The position numbers and the translations under genes are program-made. 62,484 nt of DNA. Origin: Bifidobacterium catulorum (GTDB taxonomy: Bacteria; Actinomycetota; Actinomycetes; Actinomycetales; Bifidobacteriaceae). Shown piece by piece: positions 53,720 to 62,454 of this stretch. Numbering within the stretch: position 1 is the first letter of the stretch; each line of letters begins with the position of its first letter. Under the pieces are notes generated by a model. It worked only from the letters and a program-made list of their open reading frames with translations. It made no database searches and was not told the DNA's origin. The stretch lies in NCBI RefSeq assembly GCF_003129925.1, contig NZ_QFFN01000011.1, positions 1 through 62,484 on the forward strand, given 5' to 3'.

Positions 53720-54658
53720 TCACACCCCTTCCATCTGGCTTTCCATCTTGTCCGCTCCCGACAGCCTGTTGAGCAGTAACGATATGACGATGCCCATGGC
53801 GAGAATCAGCACACCGATAACACTCGCACCACCCATGTCATAGCTTTTGAATCCCTTGATGTACATGTCGAGGGGCATAAGCCGCGTCGCATTGCCCGGC
53901 CCTCCCGCAGTCATGACGTAGACCAGATCAAAGTAGGTCAATGAACCTACAATCATCAGCGTGGAATCCGTGGCGAACGTGTACTTGAGTTGCGGCAGGG
54001 TTATGGAGAAGAACTGCCGTACGGTGCCTGCCCCGTCGATGCGCGCCGCTTCGTACAGACTGGCGGGGATCTGCCGCACAGCCCCTTGGTAGAGCAGGGA
54101 ATGCAACGGTACGAAGCACCAGGAGACCACGAGGATCAGCGTCCACAGGGCCGTCTTCGGATCCCCCAGGAAGTTCTGTTCCAGCCATTTCCATCCGAAC
54201 GCCTTGCCGATGCCGAACTGCGGGTCGAGGATGTTCTTGAAAGCGATGGCGACCGCCGTGGAGGAGAACAGCAGCGGGAGGAAGAAGAACACAGCCAGAA
54301 AGGCACGGTACTTCTGTTTGCCCGCCATGAAGACGCCTAGGAGAATGGAAACAGGGGTCTGGACGGCCCAGCAGGCTATGGTCAGGATGAGGGTAAGCTT
54401 CAGACCATTGAGCGTCAATGGATCGCCGAGCATCTCCTTCCAGTTGCCCAAGCCGTTCCATGTGACCGCGCCAAGTCCATCCCAGTTCATGAACGAGAGC
54501 ACGACCACGCCAATCAACGGAATGAGGGCGAACACCCCGAACAAAACCATTGCCGGTGCCGCATACCACAGAGAGGGGCCTTTATGAAGGGATTCCCTGC
54601 CGCCCCCGTCGTGGAGGCCGCGTCTGCGCCCTCCGGTCTTCTTTGCTTTTTCCGTCAT
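53720..54658 (-). CDS. Carbohydrate ABC transporter permease (first subunit)
   Basis: 312 residues with a charged, arginine-rich N-terminus (TEKAKKTGGRRRGLHD) and six hydrophobic segments. The EAA loop is SLYEAARIDGAGTVRQFF at about residues 200-220. Resembles MalF/AraP/UgpA-type permeases. ATG 54658 has AGGAG seven bases upstream; ATG 54664 is too close to that site. Lies 55 bases after the binding-protein gene. Confidence 0.93.
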   Translation of the reverse strand: MTEKAKKTGGRRRGLHDGGGRESLHKGPSLWYAAPAMVLFGVFALIPLIGVVVLSFMNWDGLGAVTWNGLGNWKEMLGDPLTLNGLKLTLILTIACWAVQTPVSILLGVFMAGKQKYRAFLAVFFFLPLLFSSTAVAIAFKNILDPQFGIGKAFGWKWLEQNFLGDPKTALWTLILVVSWCFVPLHSLLYQGAVRQIPASLYEAARIDGAGTVRQFFSITLPQLKYTFATDSTLMIVGSLTYFDLVYVMTAGGPGNATRLMPLDMYIKGFKSYDMGGASVIGVLILAMGIVISLLLNRLSGADKMESQMEGV

Positions 54659-54713
54659 CACCATTCTCCTTTAGACGCCTTTGTCCTTTTACCGTCAAGC
54701 AGCCGAACCGGAG

Positions 54714-56017
54714 CTACTCAAGGGTCTTGTTCATGTTGTCCACGAACTGCTGCGGAGTGATCTGCAGCAGGAACACCTGTTCAAGATTGTTCAGCATCGT
54801 CTCTGCCTGATCGGATGGCAGCGCCTGATCCCAGGACAGCTGGTAGGCCGGAGCCTCGGAGGCCGCCTCATAGATGAACGAGTAGAAGCCGGATTTTGTG
54901 TCGTTCTTCTTGACGGTGTCCTCGACGTTCTTGACCGGGGGGACCGAGCCGGTCTCCAACATGGAAGTGACCATGGAATCCGAATAGGTGTTGTTCTTCA
55001 GGAAGTCGATGGCGTTCTTCTGCTGGCTCTCACTCGCCTTCGAGGAGATCGAGAAGTAGTTGGAGAGGTTCCCCGTAAGATCCTTCGGATCGCCCTTGCC
55101 TCCCTTGACGGAGGGGAATGCCGAGAAGGAAAGCGTATTCTCCGCGAAATCCTTGTTCAACGCCACGAAGTCCGGATAGGCCCAGGAACCCTGCATCTCC
55201 ATCGCCGAGCTGTCGTTGACGAGCAGGGCCACATCCTTGCGGTCATCCGCCGTCAGGGACTGGTATGTGTTGCCGAAGGCACCTGCCTTGACGAGGTCCT
55301 GGATCTTGGTCATGGCCTCGACGACGGCCGGATCGTCCCAGGATCCCTTTTCACCGTTCTCTATCTTCTGGAAGACCTCGGGCCCTCCGATGCGGTCGAC
55401 CAGATAGGCGGCCCACATCAGATACGGCCATTTGCTGCCTCCCGCCAAGGTAATCGGGGTCTTACCTGTGGCCTTGACTTTCTCAACCGCGGCAAGCAGT
55501 TCGTCCCACGTCTGAGGCTCCTTGGAGACACCGGCCTCCTTGAGCACCTTGGTGTTGAAGAACAGCACGGCCGGTTGCACACCGTTAAATGAGGTACCAT
55601 ACAGCTTGCCGTCCACGTAACCGCCTTCGGCCACGGAATCAAGAACCGTCTCGTCGACGGTGTCCTTGAGATCGTCGGTCAAATCGACGATCGAACCCTG
55701 GTCCGCGTAATCCTTGAGCGAAGCTCCGCCCCAGCTCATAATCATCGTCGGCGCGTTGCCGGAACCGATGGCCGTGCGGATTTTCTCCTTGTAGGCATCA
55801 TTGGCAAAGGTCTCGGAGGATATCTTCTTGTCCGGATTATCCTTGTTCCACCGCTCTATGGCGTCCCGGACCGGCTTGGTGTTGTTGTCGTTGAACACCC
55901 ACAGGGTGGCATCGCCCGACGAGGAAGCCCCCCCCCCGGAGTGGATCCGCATGCACCCAACGGGACAAGCATGGCCAACGAGGCGGTAACCGCCAATGCC
56001 TTCGTTACTGATTTCAT
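54714..56017 (-). CDS. Sugar-binding lipoprotein, frameshifted at G10
   Basis: A family 1 extracellular solute-binding protein. From ATG 56017 (AGGAGT site upstream) the frame encodes the lipoprotein signal MKSVTKALAVTASLAMLVPL followed by GACGS, with C23 as the lipidated residue. After a run of ten G (55928-55937) this frame stops within about 25 codons, whereas the frame of the mature protein (DATLWVFNDNNTKPV onward, to NMNKTLE) is the next one. With eleven or eight G the product would be 434 or 433 residues and complete. The gene may be phase variable or the run may be miscounted. The product is the binding subunit for the two permeases, probably for xylo-oligosaccharides. Confidence 0.85.
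55928..55937 (-). repeat. Homopolymer run of ten G in the lipoprotein gene
   Basis: Ten C on the plus strand, ten G in coding direction, immediately after the lipobox. It is the point of frame change. Such runs are prone to slipped-strand mispairing and also to sequencing error. Confidence 0.9.
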
Positions 56018-56090
56018 AATGAACACTCCTCACTGAGTCGCTCATATCCCGCTGCACCTCGACCGGGCTTGACGGGATTTATTGTGACAA

Positions 56091-56141
56091 TCGTTTCCCA
56101 ACGACGGTTTTTAGTATATACTAAGTAATTACTAAGTGCAA
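56091..56141 (-). promoter_or_regulatory. Promoter of the binding-protein gene, overlapped by repeats
   Basis: TTGCAC (56141-56136) and TATACT (56118-56113) are separated by exactly 17 bases on the minus strand. The palindrome TTAGTATATACTAA (56111-56124) covers the -10, and TACTAAGT occurs twice (56119-56126 and 56130-56137), 11 bp apart, within the spacer. A further dyad TCGTTTCCCAACGA lies at 56091-56104 just downstream of the -10. This looks like a repressor-controlled promoter. Confidence 0.7.
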
Positions 56142-56283
56142 ATCTTAGCTTCATTAATTCATCCGTTTAACCTAAAGAAAGGTGATATTTCAGTATCTAT
56201 CCATCTTTTAATCATTTATTTAAAACGTTCATTTATCTAATATCATCATCCAGTTTCAATACTGAACCATGAAAGAGGACATC
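56142..56283. other. AT-rich spacer before the beta-xylosidase gene
   Basis: Contains TTCAGTAT at 56189-56196 and its inverse ATACTGAA at 56259-56266 near the start codon. A promoter for the beta-xylosidase is expected here but no clear hexamer pair was found. Confidence 0.5.
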
Positions 56284-58242
56284 ATGACTCATTCACTGCA
56301 ACGAGGCAGGGAATTGCACGTACGCGCCGGGGTTCCGGAATCCCGTCAGGACGGCTCGAAGGAAGCGCCCTTCGCCACGATCCAGCAGGCCGCCGACATC
56401 GCTCGCCCCTACGATACGGTCGTCGTCCATGACGGCATATACCGGGAGAACGTCAATCCGAAAAGAGGGGGATTCCGCGACGATGCGAGAATCACCTACA
56501 CGGTCGCCGAAGGTGAGCACGCAGTCATCAAGGGGTCTGAAATCGTCGAGGAATGGGAAAACGTCGAAGGCACCGTATGGCATGCCCGCATCCCCAACAT
56601 GGTGTTCGGCGACTTCAACCCCTACGACACGGCGTTGGAGGGCGATTGGCTGGAGCAGCCCTCCAATTGGAAGCCAAGTCTCGGCGACGTCTATCTCAAT
56701 GGACGATCGCTGTATGAGGCGCCCGATCTCGACGCGGTCATCCGCGCCGAACGGCGTGAGACCGGTCCGGGACCTGATTGGATGGAGATACCACTGACCA
56801 TCCCGCGAGCGGACGAGACCATTTTCCAGTGGTACGCGAAGGTCGAGGACAACCACACCGACATCTGGGCCAACTTCCATGAATTCGATCCGAACCGCGA
56901 AACCGTGGAAATCAACGTCCGCAAGGAATGCTTCTATCCTCAACGAACCGGCATCGACTATATAACCGTGAGGGGCTTCGAAATGGCTCAGGCGGCCTGC
57001 CCCTGGGCACCGCCGACGGGAGACCAACCCGGACTGATCGGCCCGCATTGGAGCCGTGGATGGATCATCGAAGGCAACGATATACATGATGCCAAATGCA
57101 GCGCCGTCAGTCTCGGCAAGGAGTACTCGACGGGAGACAACGAGGCATTTCGGTGGGATCTCAAACCCGGATACCAGTGCCAGCTTGAGACGGTGTTCCG
57201 CGCCCGCCACATCGGATGGGACAAGGAGCACGTCGGCTCGCACATCGTGCGGAACAACACCATCCACGACTGCGGACAGAACGGCGTAGTCGGCCATCTC
57301 GGATGCGTGTTCTCCACGATCGAAAACAACGAGATCTATAACATCGGCACCAAATACGAGTATTTCGGTCATGAAATCGCCGGAATCAAGCTGCATGCCG
57401 CCATCGATGTGCAACTGCGCAGCAACCGTATCCACGACTGCACGCTCGGCACCTGGCTTGACTGGCAGGCACAGGGTACAAGGGTATCCTCGAACGTGTA
57501 CTACGCCAACGTACGCGATTTCATGATCGAGGTGACACACGGCCCCTGCCTGTTCGACAACAACGTGTTCGCCTCTCCATACAACTTCGACAACATGGCA
57601 TGGGGTTCGGCTTTCGTGCACAATCTGTTCCTCGGCTCCACACGGAAACGCGACGTGCGGAACCGTTTCACGCCGTATCATCTGCCCCACAGCACGCAGA
57701 TACTCGGCACGGCATGCGTCTACGGCAACGACGAGCGGTTCTATCAGAACATCTTTGCCGCGCCAAAGGTGCTTCCAGGCAATGACACCAGAGACACCAG
57801 CGTCTACGACGGCGCCCCGACCAGTCACGAGGAATTCACCAGACGCGTGCACGACCAGGGCATCGGCGATCTCGAAATCTTCGAGACGATACCCGAGGCG
57901 ATGTATGTGGACGGCAACGCCTACCTCAACGGCACGCACCCGTTCGACCGGGAAGAGCATTCGTACAGCTCCTCCAAAGACCCGAGAGCCGCCGTCGTCA
58001 CCGACGAGGACGGGTCGTTGTGGTGCGAATTAATCCTCGACGAGACCATCGACGTCGAGACCACCGTCATCGACACCGCCACACTCGGCGCTCCGCGTAT
58101 CGTGGGCGAGGCATATGAGAATCCGGATGGCAGTCCCATCGTCGTCGACCACGACATCAACGGCGAACCGCGCAATGAGCATCCTGTTCCCGGCCCGTTC
58201 TCCACGTTGCAGACCGGAATGAACCGCATCCGTCTGGCATAG
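56284..58242 (+). CDS. GH120 beta-xylosidase (parallel beta-helix)
   Basis: 652 residues with the right-handed beta-helix start ELHVRAG and APFATIQQAADIARPYDTVV. The catalytic pair matches that of GH120 XylC (D382, E405): D393 in TWLDWQAQG and E416 in FMIEVTHG are also 23 residues apart. GH120 enzymes release xylose from short xylo-oligosaccharides. There is no signal peptide, so it is cytoplasmic, consistent with import by the adjacent transporter. ATG 56284 has AGAGG upstream. It is divergent from the binding-protein gene. The identification rests on the helix pattern and spacing, not on a database search. Confidence 0.85.
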   Translation: MTHSLQRGRELHVRAGVPESRQDGSKEAPFATIQQAADIARPYDTVVVHDGIYRENVNPKRGGFRDDARITYTVAEGEHAVIKGSEIVEEWENVEGTVWHARIPNMVFGDFNPYDTALEGDWLEQPSNWKPSLGDVYLNGRSLYEAPDLDAVIRAERRETGPGPDWMEIPLTIPRADETIFQWYAKVEDNHTDIWANFHEFDPNRETVEINVRKECFYPQRTGIDYITVRGFEMAQAACPWAPPTGDQPGLIGPHWSRGWIIEGNDIHDAKCSAVSLGKEYSTGDNEAFRWDLKPGYQCQLETVFRARHIGWDKEHVGSHIVRNNTIHDCGQNGVVGHLGCVFSTIENNEIYNIGTKYEYFGHEIAGIKLHAAIDVQLRSNRIHDCTLGTWLDWQAQGTRVSSNVYYANVRDFMIEVTHGPCLFDNNVFASPYNFDNMAWGSAFVHNLFLGSTRKRDVRNRFTPYHLPHSTQILGTACVYGNDERFYQNIFAAPKVLPGNDTRDTSVYDGAPTSHEEFTRRVHDQGIGDLEIFETIPEAMYVDGNAYLNGTHPFDREEHSYSSSKDPRAAVVTDEDGSLWCELILDETIDVETTVIDTATLGAPRIVGEAYENPDGSPIVVDHDINGEPRNEHPVPGPFSTLQTGMNRIRLA

Positions 58243-58249
58243 TCCGTTC

Positions 58250-58295
58250 CGGTGTTGCCGGACAGTCGTCCAATTACGACCGCCCGGCAACACCG
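58250..58295. terminator. Terminator between beta-xylosidase and ptuB
   Basis: Perfect 12-bp arms CGGTGTTGCCGG / CCGGCAACACCG with a 22-base loop, between converging genes. Confidence 0.75.
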
Positions 58296-58314
58296 AATGA
58301 ATGGCCCATCGCCG

Positions 58315-58986
58315 TCATTTATTGATTTTGCGACTCAGATAGTCCAATAGAATACCCGCATATTCCCGTCGAGGGTTCTGGACCTCGTATAGTCGGCGAT
58401 ATCTCCGGCATATCACCTTGAGGTTCCGCCCTTTTTTGATCTGGACGGCCATTTCCTGCTGCAAGGCACACAATGCCGCTCTGCGATTCCTCACCAGTCG
58501 TTTCTCATTGAGATTCAGTGTCCATTGAATATCGAAATCTACGGCCGCCCGTTCCGAGCGCATTTCTCCATTCGAGCCATACCGTATGGACCGGATATCG
58601 CCGTCGTTCCAAGGATTGACAGACAACTCATCATTCCTTCGGTGGGTATCGCATGTCTGCTGTTCATAGGGCAGCCCCCGGCCGCCATCGCAAACCGCCA
58701 GCATGTTGTCATACCGGACGGACAGCTCATCGTCCGAATCGGTGCCGGCATGTTGGGCATGATAATGCTCGATATGCATGCTCTTCAGCGTTATACGTCC
58801 CATGCAATAGGCACATAACCCTCGTTGCTCGGATAACAGGCTCCGTTGAACATCCCGCTTCGTCTCAGCGGACAGATTGTCATATCTGACCTGCCGAGAT
58901 CCGGGATTCCTCTTCTCCCCCAGTCGCAGCCGCATGACATCCTCCACAAGAGACAGAGGCTGATCCGCCTTCTCAATCAAGAGCAT
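58315..58986 (-). CDS. ptuB: Septu nuclease PtuB (HNH)
   Basis: 223 residues. The HNH-type zinc site is visible as LCAYCMGRI (CxxC), then MHIEHYHAQHAG with the histidines, and MLAVCDGGRGLP with a further Cys. It belongs to the TIGR02646 type that pairs with the PtuA ATPase; in Septu, PtuB is the effector nuclease. The start at MLLIEKADQPLSL agrees with the family, overlapping ptuA by 14 bases. ATG 58995, three codons earlier, is an alternative. Confidence 0.85.
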   Translation of the reverse strand: MLLIEKADQPLSLVEDVMRLRLGEKRNPGSRQVRYDNLSAETKRDVQRSLLSEQRGLCAYCMGRITLKSMHIEHYHAQHAGTDSDDELSVRYDNMLAVCDGGRGLPYEQQTCDTHRRNDELSVNPWNDGDIRSIRYGSNGEMRSERAAVDFDIQWTLNLNEKRLVRNRRAALCALQQEMAVQIKKGRNLKVICRRYRRLYEVQNPRREYAGILLDYLSRKINK

Positions 58987-60394
58987 CGTCGCCATCCAAT
59001 CGTTCGAGATCCAGCGACACACGTCCCGCCACCAGATCGGGATCGTTCCCCAGCTCGTTTTCCAAGGACGAAAGCCGAGCTTCGGCTTCGGCCAGATTTC
59101 CCGTATCCAGAGCATGATGGAATCTGCTCAATTCACGCTTGACCGACGACGGCCGGTCATTTGCCCCCATGATGTCCTCCAACACCGTTCCCGCATTATG
59201 TCCATATGATTCGACCGTTGGGATATATGCCGTGTATCGCAACGACCTTTCACTTTCGGAAAGACCATCAGACAGTATGGGATTACCGAAAACGTCCGTC
59301 TGCGTCTCACCTACCTGCACCTGACGTATGCCGCGCAAATGGGTCGACTTCACCGAGGAAATGACTGATGGGGCGTGACTGCTGACGATGAACTGCACCC
59401 GGGGGAAGATGGTGATGAGGTCATGGATGATACGCTCCTGCCATTTTGGATGAAGATGCAGGTCAATCTCGTCAATCAGTACCACGCCCGGAGAATCAAG
59501 AATATGCTCCGCATCGGGATTCAACATCGCCATACGATAGGCGATGTCCGCGATGAGACTCAAAGTGTTGCGATATCCGTCGCTGAGGTTTTCGAAGGGG
59601 AGCATCTGCGGTGACCCGGAATCATCGGAATCGACCAGCATCAGTGAGTTGACGCTCAAATCGAATATGACGGAAACCTGCCGCCTTCCCGTCAAATCCG
59701 TAAAGCACCTTGCCAATGCCTCCCGAACCGCATCCAACTCCGGAATTCGGCAGTCAACTCCCAATTGCTGCTTTTGCAGTTCGATCTGAGTCATGCGCTC
59801 GAACCAGTTCAGCATGAGCTTCTCATTATTCGCATAATCCAGACAATCGATATAGCCGTTCGCCCGGGAAAACCCCTTCGAGAAAAAACCCTCAGAATAT
59901 TGTCTGTCTCGTTTGTGCAGCCACAACCTGCCTGTTCCGTAATAAGCGAACAACGGCAGAGAAGTCTTGCCTCCTTCGGTAATCTCCCGCTGCAGCGCCT
60001 GCGACGCCTGTGTCACATGACGCAGCATCCCTCCCTGCCTTCTGCTTGATTCGTTCATGGTTCTCGACCACACGACATCATCGTTACGGAAGACGGCGGC
60101 GGCTTGAATTTCCAACGGCTGAGGTTGATTGGATATCACGCTGCCGGTACGCGACGACCGCAACCGCATATCCGATGCCTGAACTCCACGCCCGACTATG
60201 GTGTGATGAGGTGAATTAACACGGATGAGAAACGCGCCCAAAGCAATGGCGGCGGCATCCAGGACAGCGGTCTTACCGGAGCCGTTATCCCCGATCAATA
60301 CGGTAAGACGATCGTCGAAATCTATGCTCAGACCGCCGAACTTACGAAAGTTCACAAGCCTCAGACGCTTGAGCTTCAATGCATCATCCGGCAC
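58973..60394 (-). CDS. ptuA: Septu ATPase PtuA
   Basis: 473 residues from GTG 60394 (GGGAGG upstream). An AAA/ABC-type OLD-like ATPase: Walker A GDNGSGKTAVLD near residue 36, signature-like LSDGYRNTLSLI, Walker B VVLIDEIDLHLH and the H-loop region VSSHAPSVI. It pairs with PtuB as the two-gene type I Septu system, which protects against phage. A separate terminator isolates it from xylA. The sequence is more AT-rich than its sugar-gene neighbours, consistent with later arrival. Confidence 0.87.
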   Translation of the reverse strand: MPDDALKLKRLRLVNFRKFGGLSIDFDDRLTVLIGDNGSGKTAVLDAAAIALGAFLIRVNSPHHTIVGRGVQASDMRLRSSRTGSVISNQPQPLEIQAAAVFRNDDVVWSRTMNESSRRQGGMLRHVTQASQALQREITEGGKTSLPLFAYYGTGRLWLHKRDRQYSEGFFSKGFSRANGYIDCLDYANNEKLMLNWFERMTQIELQKQQLGVDCRIPELDAVREALARCFTDLTGRRQVSVIFDLSVNSLMLVDSDDSGSPQMLPFENLSDGYRNTLSLIADIAYRMAMLNPDAEHILDSPGVVLIDEIDLHLHPKWQERIIHDLITIFPRVQFIVSSHAPSVISSVKSTHLRGIRQVQVGETQTDVFGNPILSDGLSESERSLRYTAYIPTVESYGHNAGTVLEDIMGANDRPSSVKRELSRFHHALDTGNLAEAEARLSSLENELGNDPDLVAGRVSLDLERLDGDDALD

Positions 60395-60485
60395 GCTCGA
60401 CCTCCCTACTCATCGGCACTACAGGTAATGTAACACGACCTTTGCATCCCGGCTTCATGCCCGGAGACACGTCCAGATACAGGAA

Positions 60486-60514
60486 GGGGTATCCGGATGG
60501 GCACCGGATACCCC
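60486..60514 (-). terminator. Terminator after xylA
   Basis: Perfect 11-bp arms GGGGTATCCGG / CCGGATACCCC with a seven-base loop, 40 bases past the xylA stop on the minus strand. Confidence 0.8.
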
Positions 60515-60553
60515 AGAATTTCCCAAGGAGAGAGTCTGTCGAAACGGCGAGAA

Positions 60554-61900
60554 TCAGGCCTCGGCCAAGGCGTCCACGATGTAGTTGTTGATGGATGCCT
60601 TGACGACCTCAAGCTGGTCGGAACGCTCGGCGGCAATCAGCTCGGCCTGGGTCTTGTCGAGGGCGTAGCTTTCAAGGGAAGCGAGCGACTCCTTGCCTTC
60701 CTCGATGCTCTTTCCGATACCGGAGTCAAAGGACTCATAACGCTTGGCCTGTACATTTTCAATGTAACCGTCCTCATGCATCTTGGCAGCGACCAGCAGA
60801 CCGGCAGCGAACGTATCCATACCGACGATGTGAGAGCGGAACAGGTCCTCCGCCTCGAAGGAGGAACGACGGGGCTTCGAATCGAAGTTCAGTCCGCCGT
60901 GGGGTCCGATGCCACCGGCTGCAAGCACCTCCCACATGACGGAGACGGCATCGTACAGGTCGGACGGGAACTCATCCATATCCCAACCGATAAGCTTGTC
61001 TCCTTGATTGGCATCGAGGGAACCTAGGAAGCCAGTCTCACGCGCATAGCGCACCTCATGCTGATAGGTATGACCGGCGAGATTGGCATGGTTGCCTTCG
61101 AGATTCAGCTTGAAGATGTCGTCCAGACCGTAGGTCTTGAGGAACGCCACGGTGGTGGCAGCATCGAAGTCGTACTGATGGAGGGTCGGCTCCTTCGGCT
61201 TGGGCTCGATGAGGAACTGGGCGTCCATGCCGATTTCCTTCGCATATTCATGACCCATGCGATAGAACTCGGCGATATGATCCTGCTCGCGCTTCATCTG
61301 CGTGTTCCACAGACTCTCGTAGCCCTCGCGGCCGCCCCAGAACACATAGTTCTCTGCGCCAAGACGCTTGCCGATTTCAAGGCTTTTCTTCAACTGGCCG
61401 CCGGCGTAGGCGTAGATGTCGGCATACGGCGTGGTTGCGCCGCCGGCGAAGTATCGCGGGTTGGTGAACAGCGAGCAGGTGTTCCACAACAGTTTGATGC
61501 CGGTGGCCTTCATGTTCTCCTCGATCTTGTCGACGACCTTGTCGAGGTTAGCGTTGGTCTCGCGCAGGGTGTCGCCTTCGGGCGCGATGTCGCGATCATG
61601 GAAGCAGAAGTACTCAACACCGAGCTTGGTGAACAGTTCGAAGGCGTAGTCCACCTTGGCGAGAGCCTGATCCATCGGGTCGGTGTATTTGTAGTATGGG
61701 CGCTGCGCGGTACCCGTGCCGAACGGATCGACCAGCTCCTGGTTGAACGTATGCCACCAGGCAACGCCGAAGCGCAGCCAATCCTTCATCTTCTTGCCGG
61801 CGACGACCTTGTCGGCGTCATAATAACGGAAGCCTAGCGTCTCCGGGGTACCACCCTTGCGTCCGATGTATTCGATTTTATCCACACTCCACAGTCCCAT
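60554..61900 (-). CDS. xylA: Xylose isomerase
   Basis: 448 residues. Converts D-xylose to D-xylulose. Class II isomerase features: [20 protein letters not shown] with the active-site His and Asp, [26 protein letters not shown] with metal-binding Glu, [16 protein letters not shown], and GWDMDEFP near residue 315. Start MGLWSVDK has AAAGGAG six bases upstream. It delivers xylulose to XylB at 50451. The upstream spacer (61901-62289) is long, with no clear operator. Confidence 0.97.
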   Translation of the reverse strand: MGLWSVDKIEYIGRKGGTPETLGFRYYDADKVVAGKKMKDWLRFGVAWWHTFNQELVDPFGTGTAQRPYYKYTDPMDQALAKVDYAFELFTKLGVEYFCFHDRDIAPEGDTLRETNANLDKVVDKIEENMKATGIKLLWNTCSLFTNPRYFAGGATTPYADIYAYAGGQLKKSLEIGKRLGAENYVFWGGREGYESLWNTQMKREQDHIAEFYRMGHEYAKEIGMDAQFLIEPKPKEPTLHQYDFDAATTVAFLKTYGLDDIFKLNLEGNHANLAGHTYQHEVRYARETGFLGSLDANQGDKLIGWDMDEFPSDLYDAVSVMWEVLAAGGIGPHGGLNFDSKPRRSSFEAEDLFRSHIVGMDTFAAGLLVAAKMHEDGYIENVQAKRYESFDSGIGKSIEEGKESLASLESYALDKTQAELIAAERSDQLEVVKASINNYIVDALAEA

Positions 61901-62289
61901 GTCTGCTCCTTTGCACTGCGGTTTACTGAACAACTACATAGTAAAACCATTAAACGATATTTGTCAAATCAAAAAACTTAATAACGCCGCCCAAAATTCC
62001 TTCCATAAGCTTCTAAGACCGAAAAGAGGCACCGGAAGAAGACGCTACGTGGCACGAGATATTCGACAATCCAGATGGCAGCATCAATGACGGCGGCTTC
62101 TCGGTCTATTCGATTGCCATATATCACAAGCTGATGCATCTGCCCATGCCACTCCACCATGTTCGATGGGGCGCGACATCACGACACGATTTCGCACCGT
62201 AATCTACGGTGGACGAACAGCGGCCAATCGTATATCGGGAAAACATCCGGGGGTATTCTGAAGTAAGCAGAAACAAGAGAGGAGACGGC
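61901..62289. other. 389 bp spacer upstream of xylA, possible gene remnant
   Basis: No certain gene. Near xylA the sequence is AT-rich and holds its promoter region. From about 62018 to 62203 the plus strand has an open frame with coding flavour (EIFDNPDGSINDGG, then SVYSIAIYHKLMHLPMP) that ends in TAA and lacks a plausible start. This may be the C-terminal end of a decayed gene, or chance. The last part carries AGAGGAG before the final gene. Confidence 0.45.
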
Positions 62290-62454
62290 ATGTTCTGCGA
62301 AAACTGCGGCGAGAGGATTCCTGACGACGAACGGTTCTGCGATAACTGCGGGCATCCCATCGCACCTATGTCCGACACGACGGACACCATGCCAATGCCA
62401 TCCCCCGCGTCTCCGCACGCCAAAGCATACGACGACGATGGCAACGCCCCGGCC
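62290..62454 (+). CDS. Zinc-ribbon protein, 5-prime end only
   Basis: The first 55 codons of a protein starting MFCENCGERIPDDERFCDNC, with two CxxC pairs of a zinc-ribbon, then a linker rich in Pro, Ser and Asp. GAGGAG precedes the ATG. The gene runs into the contig end: beyond 62454 the sequence is adapter and its apparent codons (SRIHISEPT) are not part of the protein. Family beyond the ribbon is unknown; a membrane domain downstream is common in such proteins. Confidence 0.8.

Noticed and set aside
56293..57960. 555-codon ORF on the minus strand
   Set aside because: It is the antisense shadow of the GH120 gene, in which the catalytic pair and helix start are recognisable on the plus strand.
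58315..60394. PtuA/PtuB as part of a retron
   Set aside because: No reverse transcriptase gene or msr-msd-like structured region lies beside them.
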